Shown here: positions 1 through 4,200 of the stretch, one piece after another | How positions within the stretch are numbered: the stretch's first letter is position 1 | How the letters are laid out: the number at the start of each line of letters is the position of its first letter | Source of the DNA: Pseudomonadota bacterium | GTDB lineage: Bacteria > Pseudomonadota > Alphaproteobacteria > Caulobacterales > Caulobacteraceae | Direction of reading: 5' to 3' | Length of the DNA: 6,272 bases | NCBI GenBank assembly: GCA_023445955.1 | Contig: JAEXJH010000468.1 | Span: 1 to 6,272, forward strand | Position numbers and translations under genes: made by a program | Notes under the pieces: generated by a model | Told to the model about the DNA's origin: nothing | Databases searched by the model: none | Seen by the model: only the letters and a program-made list of their open reading frames with translations

Positions 1-390
1 CTTCTTGCCCAGGCGACGCACCGACTCGGCCGAGCGCACCACCGAGGCGATATCAAGGAAGGTTGGGCGGCAGACCAGTACGCACAGGTCGGCGCAGTTG
101 ATCGCCTGCAGCACGTCGGCCTCGGGCGCGGCGGGGGTGTCGATCACCAGGGCGTCGAAGTCACTGTGCTGGGCCTGGGTCTGGGTCGAGAACAGCTTGC
201 CGGCGTTGATCTCGGCCAGAACCGGACCATCGCCCGTCCGCGCGCGCAGAGAGTCCGAGGCCGATCGCTGCGGGTCGATATCGGCCAGCATGATCTTGAG
301 GCCCGCCAGGTGCGCGGTGATGGCCAGATTCACCGACAAGGTCGTCTTGCCGGCGCCGCCCTTCCGCGAGATCACAGCCAGGGTCTTCAC
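1..390 (-). CDS. ParA/MinD-family ATPase, N-terminal part (runs off left edge)
   Basis: Reading leftwards from GTG at 390 gives 130 codons open to the window edge, so the C-terminus is missing. The protein opens with a deviant Walker A motif, KGGAGKTT (residues 10-17), with the signature lysine K10 and P-loop lysine K15. LADIDPQRS follows (35-43, Walker A' aspartates) and then the Walker B-like strand LVIDTPA (81-87). These define the ParA/Soj family of ATP-dependent dimerising ATPases that position DNA or protein cargo. The GTG start is supported by AGGGAG seven bases upstream (403-398) and by the motif lying ten residues in, as is usual. There is no N-terminal helix-turn-helix, so this is the short chromosomal or orphan type. 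It does not look like MipZ. No ParB-like partner is visible in the window, so its cargo is unknown. The family call is secure; the role is not. Confidence 0.9.
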   Translation of the reverse strand, partial: MKTLAVISRKGGAGKTTLSVNLAITAHLAGLKIMLADIDPQRSASDSLRARTGDGPVLAEINAGKLFSTQTQAQHSDFDALVIDTPAAPEADVLQAINCADLCVLVCRPTFLDIASVVRSAESVRRLGKK

Positions 391-397
391 TTTAGAA

Positions 398-403
398 CTC
401 CCT
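398..403 (-). promoter_or_regulatory. Ribosome binding site of the ParA-like gene
   Basis: AGGGAG on the minus strand, seven bases before the GTG at 390. It decides the start: the gene has no ATG at this position and could be missed by ATG-only calling. Confidence 0.65.
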
Positions 404-410
404 ACCGGGC

Positions 411-428
411 CAAGGTTTTCGGACCTTG
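411..428. repeat. Inverted repeat CAAGGT-N6-ACCTTG upstream of the ParA-like gene
   Basis: Perfect 6-base arms (411-416 and 423-428) separated by TTTCGG. It lies 21 bases upstream of the ParA-like GTG, so it is either an operator for a dimeric regulator or a hairpin in the 5' untranslated RNA. No T-run follows on either strand, so it is not an obvious terminator. Confidence 0.4.
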
Positions 429-433
429 CAGCC

Positions 434-442
434 TGTGGATAA
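434..442 (-). promoter_or_regulatory. Perfect DnaA box TTATCCACA
   Basis: The minus strand reads TTATCCACA, identical to the high-affinity DnaA box consensus, 43 bases upstream of the ParA-like GTG. A given 9-mer is expected roughly 0.05 times in both strands of a window this size at equal base composition, and less here because the site is AT-rich in a GC-rich background. In Caulobacter, DnaA also acts as a transcription factor, so control of one or both divergent genes is plausible. A single box with no cluster or AT-rich unwinding element does not suggest an origin. Confidence 0.55.
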
Positions 443-452
443 GTAACGCTGT

Positions 453-467
453 CGTGTGAAGAACACG
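453..467. repeat. Inverted repeat CGTGT-N5-ACACG in the divergent region
   Basis: Five-base arms at 453-457 and 463-467 around GAAGA. Size and spacing suit a dimeric regulator site, and it sits 11 bases from the DnaA box. I cannot assign it to a known regulator, and a five-base repeat can arise by chance. Confidence 0.25.
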
Positions 468-560
468 CAACCGAAATGTCGTGGCGGGCGAGTGTTAATG
501 TCCCCGGATCGCGGTTCAGCGGAGTCGGCCGGAAATTCGCCCGTTTCCTTTGCACCTGTC

Positions 561-602
561 CCGCCGCTGTTTCGGCGGCGCCGCTTGACCCTGGGCGGCG
601 CC
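561..602 (+). repeat. Two overlapping GC-rich hairpins upstream of the VTT gene
   Basis: CCGCCG (561-566) pairs with CGGCGG (573-578). GGCGCCGC (577-584) pairs perfectly with GCGGCGCC (595-602) across a ten-base loop. The two stems share bases 577-578, so both cannot form completely at once. The second ends seven bases before the ribosome binding site, where it could affect translation of the membrane protein if it is in the transcript. No T-run follows. Confidence 0.4.
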
Positions 603-608
603 TGCGCG

Positions 609-616
609 AGGAGGGG
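609..616 (+). promoter_or_regulatory. Ribosome binding site of the VTT-family gene
   Basis: AGGAGGGG is a near-ideal Shine-Dalgarno sequence. Taking AGGAGG as the core, the spacing to the GTG at 619 is four bases, slightly short. The alternative ATG at 652 has no such site, so GTG is preferred. Confidence 0.65.
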
Positions 617-618
617 CC

Positions 619-1329
619 GTGATCCGCCGCATCATCGACTTCCTGACCAATATGGACGCCCGCGCCTGGCGCACGGTGGCGGTGTCGTTCGTGCTGCTCG
701 GCGGGGTTGGCGTGGTGTTCCTGTTCGGCGCGCAGCTGCTGGGCGTCAACGGCGAGACGGCGGTCGAGCATTGGCTGGGCGCGGCCAGCGGGCCGTGGGC
801 CCTGCCGATGGCCGTGGCGGCCTTCGCGGTCATGGCCTTCCTGGGCGTGCCGCAGTTCGTGCTGATCGCCGCGGCGGTCGTGGCGTTCGGGCCGTGGACC
901 GGCTTTGCCTACAGCTGGATCGGCACGCTGGTCTCGTCTCTGGTCGGCTTCTGGCTGGGCCGGGCGTATGGCGCGCGGATCCTGCGCGATTTCGCCGGCG
1001 AGGGCGTCAACAAGTTCATGCGGATGATCGGCAAGAACGGCTTCATGGCCAGCCTGATCGTGCGCCTGGTGCCCTCGGCCCCGTTCATCGTCGTCAACAT
1101 GGCCGCGGGCGTGACGCCGATGAAGCTGCGCGACTTCGCCGCCGGCACCGCCATCGGCATCGTGCCGAAGATCGCCCTGACCGCTTTTGCCGGCAATTCG
1201 ATCGTCCAGGCGATGAAGGGCGGCGGCAAGCAGCACATCGTCATGATCGCGCTGGCGGTGGTCATCTGGCTGGCCATGGGCCTGGTCAGCCGCGCCTGGC
1301 TCAAGCGCCGGGAAGAAGCGGAGGGCTAA
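619..1329 (+). CDS. TVP38/TMEM64 (VTT/DedA-like) family inner-membrane protein
   Basis: 236 residues, strongly hydrophobic. Likely membrane segments lie near residues 18-41, 62-90, 94-114, 145-164, 173-192 and 206-225, with a basic tail (LKRREE). Family features are GFWLGRAYG (110-118) and RLVPSAPFIVVNMAAG (149-164) followed by a GTAIGIVPK segment (176-184), as in TVP38/TMEM64 proteins with re-entrant loops. Relatives in the wider DedA/VTT superfamily move or scramble lipids or support membrane homeostasis; the substrate here cannot be read from sequence. The start is GTG with a strong ribosome binding site. It is divergent from the ParA-like gene and convergent with the TetR gene, overlapping it by 29 bases, so it is probably transcribed alone. 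Confidence 0.88.
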   Translation: MIRRIIDFLTNMDARAWRTVAVSFVLLGGVGVVFLFGAQLLGVNGETAVEHWLGAASGPWALPMAVAAFAVMAFLGVPQFVLIAAAVVAFGPWTGFAYSWIGTLVSSLVGFWLGRAYGARILRDFAGEGVNKFMRMIGKNGFMASLIVRLVPSAPFIVVNMAAGVTPMKLRDFAAGTAIGIVPKIALTAFAGNSIVQAMKGGGKQHIVMIALAVVIWLAMGLVSRAWLKRREEAEG

Positions 1330-1960
1330 GGCCCGCCGCGGCGTAGGTCGCCTCGCGCCACGCCCGGACGATCTCGCCGAACCAGCGCGTACGCGTGGCG
1401 TCATCCATGCCGTCGGTCTCCTCGACCCCGGCCGCCCAGGCCTCGATCACGAACGGCATGAAGGTGCGCGCCGCGTGCTGGCAGGTCGCGCGCTGAGCGT
1501 CCGAGGCGCTCTCGGGTGGCGCGACGAAGGGCTCGATCAGCTTGGTCAGCAGATCTTCCAGGGCTTCGCGCCAAGCCGAGGCCTCCGGCGCGCCTCGAGC
1601 GTCGCGGAGGAGCAGCAGCGCCAGCTTCGGATTGGCGGCGCGCGACATCTTCACCAGTCGCGCCAGGCTGGAGCCGTAGCCACCCCAGGGGCTTTCGGCC
1701 TCAGCCTCGATCGTGGCCAGCATCTCGCCGAACAAGGCGTCGATCAGGCTCTGGCGCGAGGGATAGAGCCGATAGATCAGGATCTTGGCCACGCCCATGC
1801 GGTCGGCGACATCCTGCATGGTGGCGACCTGCAGGCCCTTTTTCGAGAATGCGTCGACCGCGGCGTCCAGCACCGCCTGGCCGCGGGCGGCCTTGTCCAC
1901 CCGGGGCTTTGGCTGGCCGGGGCGGCCTCTCGGCGTGGGGACTTTCGCGACTCCGCTCAT
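1301..1960 (-). CDS. TetR-family transcriptional repressor
   Basis: 219 residues. A basic N-terminal arm (RGRPGQPKPR, 11-20) precedes the TetR DNA-binding domain at about 24-76. The helix-turn-helix reads TMQDVADRMGVAKILIYRLYPSR (in parts, 47-69), matching the usual pattern of a G-V/S-turn followed by a Y-R/F-Y-P recognition segment. The remaining ~140 residues are a helical ligand-binding and dimerisation domain with no obvious ligand clue. It is divergent from the alkyl sulfatase gene, and a perfect palindrome lies between them, so it likely represses that gene and itself and releases on binding an alkyl sulfate, alcohol or fatty-acid-like inducer (inference). The ATG has no Shine-Dalgarno before it, and the predicted promoter puts transcription start at the ATG, so the message may be leaderless. 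The 3' end runs 29 bases into the VTT gene. Confidence 0.92.
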   Translation of the reverse strand: MSGVAKVPTPRGRPGQPKPRVDKAARGQAVLDAAVDAFSKKGLQVATMQDVADRMGVAKILIYRLYPSRQSLIDALFGEMLATIEAEAESPWGGYGSSLARLVKMSRAANPKLALLLLRDARGAPEASAWREALEDLLTKLIEPFVAPPESASDAQRATCQHAARTFMPFVIEAWAAGVEETDGMDDATRTRWFGEIVRAWREATYAAAGLSPPLLPGA

Positions 1961-1966
1961 CGGGGT

Positions 1967-1994
1967 TATGTAGAATGAAACTAAAAAGTTTCAA
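1967..1994 (-). promoter_or_regulatory. Predicted TetR promoter overlapping the operator
   Basis: On the minus strand TTGAAAC (1994-1988), a 13-base spacer and TCTACATA (1974-1967) approximate the Caulobacter housekeeping consensus (TTGACGS, 10-14 bases, GCTANAWC). The -35 element and spacer fall inside the palindrome at 1976-1993, fitting autorepression. Six bases separate the -10 from the ATG at 1960, leaving almost no 5' untranslated RNA. Confidence 0.4.
1976..1993. promoter_or_regulatory. Probable TetR operator: palindrome TGAAACT-AAAA-AGTTTCA
   Basis: Perfect 7-base arms (1976-1982 and 1987-1993) around a four-base AAAA centre, in the 50-base gap between two divergent genes, one of which is a TetR repressor. 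TetR-family operators are commonly 15-20 base palindromes in this position. On the plus strand the centre also contains ACTAAAAA (1980-1987), a partial match to a Caulobacter -10 element for the sulfatase gene, so binding would block both promoters. Confidence 0.7.
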
Positions 1995-1999
1995 AATGC

Positions 2000-2005
2000 G
2001 GAGGG
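2000..2005 (+). promoter_or_regulatory. Ribosome binding site fixing the alkyl sulfatase start
   Basis: GGAGGG (core GGAGG at 2000-2004), six bases before the ATG at 2011. In-frame ATGs also occur at 1975, 1996 and 2023, but none has comparable spacing, and 1975 lies at the operator edge. Confidence 0.7.
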
Positions 2006-2010
2006 ACGAG

Positions 2011-3966
2011 ATGCGCAAGGAAATGCTGGCGGCCGGTGTCGCAGTTCTGGCGATGATCGCAGGCGGGGCGCAGGCGGGTGATCCAGCCAGCGCGATCACG
2101 GCCGACAAGCAGAAGGCGTTCGCCACGACCTTGCCGATGGCCGACCGGCAGGACTTCGAATTTGCCGACCACGGCTTCTTAGGGACTCGCGCCGACCCGC
2201 TGATCAAGCGCGCCGACGGCCAGGCCGCCTGGAACCTAGCGGCCTACGACTTCCTCAAGGGCGAGCCGCCGGCGACCGTGAATCCTAGCCTGTGGCGGCA
2301 GGCTCAGCTCTTGTCCAAGCACGGGCTCTTCAAGGTCAGCGACCGCGTCTACCAGGTGCGCGGCTTCGACATCTCCAACATTACCTTCGTGCGCGGCGAC
2401 ACCGGCTGGATCATCATCGACCCGCTGACCATGAAGGAGACGGCCCAGGCGGCGCTGGAGCTGGTCAATGACAAGCTGGGCAAGCTGCCGGTCAAGGCGG
2501 TGATCTACACCCACAGCCACAGCGACCACTTCGGCGGGGTGCGCGGCGTGGTGGACGAGGCCGACGTCAAGGCCGGCAAGGTGGCCATCGTTGCGCCGGA
2601 GGGCTTCATGAAGGAGGTCGCCGCCGAGAACATCCTGGCCGGCAACGCCATGGCCCGTCGCGCTCAGTACCAGTTCGGCATCATGCTGCCGCCGGGCGTC
2701 GAGGGACAGATCACCTCGGGCATCGGCCAGACCATCGCCAAGGGTTCGATCACCCTGATCCCGCCGACCGTCAGCATCGACCACACGGGCCAGGAGCTGA
2801 CGCTCGACGGCGTGAAGATCCGCTTCCAGTACACGCCCTCGACCGAGGCCCCGGCCGAGATGAACCTCTATTTCCCGGACCTGCGGATCCTGGACATGGC
2901 CGAGAACGCCAACGTCTCGATGCACAATATCCTGACTCCGCGCGGGGCGCTGGTTCGCGACAGCAAGGCCTGGGCCGACGACCTGACCGAGTCCATCCGG
3001 CTGTTCGGCGACGTCTCCGACACCATGATCACCAGCCACGGCTGGCCGCGCTTTAGCGGCGCGGTGGTCAAGGGCGTCCTGGCCGATCACCGCGACGCCT
3101 ACAAATACCTGCACGACCAGACGGTGCGGATGATGAACCTTGGCATGACCGGCGACGAGATCGCCGCCAGGATCGAGTTGCCGCCGACCCTGGCCAAGGA
3201 CTGGTTCAACCGCGGCTACTACGGCTCGATGAGCTTCAACAGCCGGGCGGTCTATCAGCGCTACATGGGCTTCTATGACGCCAACCCGGCCCACCTCGTC
3301 CCGTCGCCGCCGGCCGACGCCGGCAAGCGCTACGTCGCGGCCATGGGCGGGGCGGCCAAGGTCAAGGCGATGGCGAAAGAGGCGGCGGGTAAGGGCGACT
3401 ACGCCTGGGCCGCCACGCTCTTGAACCACGCGGTCATGGCCGACGACGGCGACAAGGAGGCCAAGACGCTGCTGGCTGCCGCCTACACGCAGATGGGCTA
3501 CCAGACTGAGAACAGCCTGTGGCGGAACATCTACCTGACCGGCGCCGACGAACTGCGGGGCGGGGTGCGCAAGTTGCCGGCCTCGATGACGCCGATGGAC
3601 ATGCTGGCGGCGCTGGACAGCGCCATGATCTTCGACGTGCTGTCGGTGCGCCTGAACCCCGACAAGGCCAAGGACGCCCACCTGCGGATCGTCTTCGTCT
3701 TCCCGGATCGGAACGAGCGGTTCCTGGTCGAGGTGCGCAACGGCGTGCTGGTCGCCCAGCCTGCGGGGGAGGGCGACAAGGCCGACGCTGTCTTGACCGT
3801 CGCCCGTCCCGTGTTCCTGGAGTCCCTGTTCACGGGCAAGTCGCTGATCCCGAAAATCATGACCGGGGAGGTCAAGCTGGAGGGCGATCGCGCGGCGATG
3901 GGGCGGATGACGGGATGGTTTGACGCCTTCCCCACCGACTTCCCGATCGTTACGCGCCCGAATTAA
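2011..3966 (+). CDS. Secreted alkyl sulfatase, metallo-beta-lactamase fold (SdsA1-like)
   Basis: 651 residues, close to the usual ~650-660 of class III linear alkyl sulfatases, which release sulfate from alkyl sulfates such as dodecyl sulfate. A signal peptide (MRKE, hydrophobic core, GGAQA, cleavage after A22) sends it across the inner membrane. The catalytic domain has THSHSDHFGG with H168, H170, D172 and H173, then E279 (STEAPAEM), E298 (MAENAN) and H343 (SHGWP). These are the seven positions expected for the two-zinc site, each one residue off SdsA1 numbering as I recall it. Residues ~364-520 form the helical dimerisation region typical of the family, and ~530-651 an SCP2-like C-terminal domain that may bind the alkyl chain. 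The start at 2011 is chosen for its ribosome binding site and signal peptide; the frame is open far upstream, but that is antisense to the TetR gene. Regulation is probably by the divergent TetR. The exact substrate is not provable here. Confidence 0.93.
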   Translation: MRKEMLAAGVAVLAMIAGGAQAGDPASAITADKQKAFATTLPMADRQDFEFADHGFLGTRADPLIKRADGQAAWNLAAYDFLKGEPPATVNPSLWRQAQLLSKHGLFKVSDRVYQVRGFDISNITFVRGDTGWIIIDPLTMKETAQAALELVNDKLGKLPVKAVIYTHSHSDHFGGVRGVVDEADVKAGKVAIVAPEGFMKEVAAENILAGNAMARRAQYQFGIMLPPGVEGQITSGIGQTIAKGSITLIPPTVSIDHTGQELTLDGVKIRFQYTPSTEAPAEMNLYFPDLRILDMAENANVSMHNILTPRGALVRDSKAWADDLTESIRLFGDVSDTMITSHGWPRFSGAVVKGVLADHRDAYKYLHDQTVRMMNLGMTGDEIAARIELPPTLAKDWFNRGYYGSMSFNSRAVYQRYMGFYDANPAHLVPSPPADAGKRYVAAMGGAAKVKAMAKEAAGKGDYAWAATLLNHAVMADDGDKEAKTLLAAAYTQMGYQTENSLWRNIYLTGADELRGGVRKLPASMTPMDMLAALDSAMIFDVLSVRLNPDKAKDAHLRIVFVFPDRNERFLVEVRNGVLVAQPAGEGDKADAVLTVARPVFLESLFTGKSLIPKIMTGEVKLEGDRAAMGRMTGWFDAFPTDFPIVTRPN

Positions 3967-3984
3967 CCGCGACCTGGAATAAAC

Positions 3985-4020
3985 TTGCGCCAGCTGCGAC
4001 GGATCGCGCGGCTGGCGCAA
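3985..4020. terminator. Long hairpin after the alkyl sulfatase gene (possible terminator)
   Basis: TTGCGCCAGC (3985-3994) and GCTGGCGCAA (4011-4020) are perfect 10-base arms. A T-G wobble and three further pairs (GCG 3996-3998 with CGC 4007-4009) extend the stem to 14 pairs around an 8-base loop. It begins 18 bases after the sulfatase stop and ends before the leuA leader, so it may insulate the two units. The plus strand continues ATTGCTTGCT, a poor U-tract, so it is not a textbook intrinsic terminator. It could instead protect the mRNA 3' end. Confidence 0.55.
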
Positions 4021-4025
4021 ATTGC

Positions 4026-4054
4026 TTGCTCGATTCTGGGGCGATGTGTAGAAA
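4026..4054 (+). promoter_or_regulatory. Possible promoter of the leuA leader
   Basis: TTGCTCG (4026-4032), 14 bases, then TGTAGAAA (4047-4054) is a weak match to the Caulobacter housekeeping consensus. It would start transcription near 4060-4062, at or just before the leader ATG. An alternative -35 is TTGCTT at 4022-4027. A GANTC site (GATTC, 4032-4036) lies at the -35 edge. Position between the hairpin and the leader makes some promoter here likely; the exact boxes are uncertain. Confidence 0.3.
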
Positions 4055-4061
4055 GTCCGCC

Positions 4062-4118
4062 ATGAACGTCGCGCGCGATCTGCTTCTGCTTCGGCTTATC
4101 AGCCCCTGGGCGCTCTAG
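4062..4118 (+). CDS. leuL: Leucine-rich leader peptide upstream of leuA
   Basis: An ATG opens an 18-codon frame, MNVARDLLLLRLISPWAL, closed by TAG 82 bases before leuA. Six of 18 residues are leucine, four consecutive (codons 7-10: CTG CTT CTG CTT) plus CTT at codon 12 and CTC at 18. CTT appears three times here, while leuA by eye uses nearly only CTG and CTC, so the leader seems tuned to leucyl-tRNA shortage. This is the classic design of an amino-acid attenuation leader, in which ribosome stalling on control codons changes downstream RNA folding. No good Shine-Dalgarno precedes the ATG (only GAAAG), and the predicted promoter starts close to it, so translation may be leaderless. The symbol is given by position and composition, not by homology search. 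Confidence 0.78.
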   Translation: MNVARDLLLLRLISPWAL

Positions 4119-4169
4119 GGGCCGCGCTTCGTCGCGGCCGGGCGCACAGGGGAGAGTTCCCGCAGCCCG
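4102..4169 (+). promoter_or_regulatory. leuA leader RNA with mutually exclusive hairpins
   Basis: Four structures can be drawn. A: GCCCCTGG (4102-4109) with CTAGGGGC (4115-4122), one G-U pair. B: GGCCGCG (4120-4126) with CGCGGCC (4133-4139), perfect. C: B extended by GCGCTC (4110-4115) with GGGCGC (4140-4145) and CCCCTG (4103-4108) with CAGGGG (4147-4152), about 19 pairs. D: CGGGC (4139-4143) with GCCCG (4165-4169) enclosing GGGA (4150-4153) with TCCC (4158-4161). A excludes B and C, and C excludes D. The left arms lie in the end of the leader peptide frame, so ribosome position would choose among them. No U-tract follows any stem, so the final step (Rho, pausing or leuA translation control) is open. 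Confidence 0.55.
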
Positions 4170-4200
4170 CACGCAGACACCCCATTCGACGAGTATTCCC

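Noticed and set aside
434..442. Replication origin suggested by the DnaA box next to a ParA gene
   Set aside because: There is only one box, no AT-rich unwinding region, no box cluster and no typical origin neighbours; a regulatory or titration role fits better.
456..1346. 296-codon plus-strand frame over the VTT gene
   Set aside because: Arginine/glycine-rich shadow in a different frame from the clear membrane protein starting at 619.
1516..2010. Open frame extending the alkyl sulfatase far upstream (to 816 residues)
   Set aside because: The extra stretch is antisense to the TetR gene, has arginine/alanine-rich shadow composition and crosses the operator. The ribosome binding site and signal peptide place the start at 2011.
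2236..4020. 594-codon open frame on the minus strand across the sulfatase gene
   Set aside because: It is a mirror of a GC-rich gene: His/Val/Arg/Gly-rich composition, no recognisable domain, and fully covered by the sulfatase with its complete active site.
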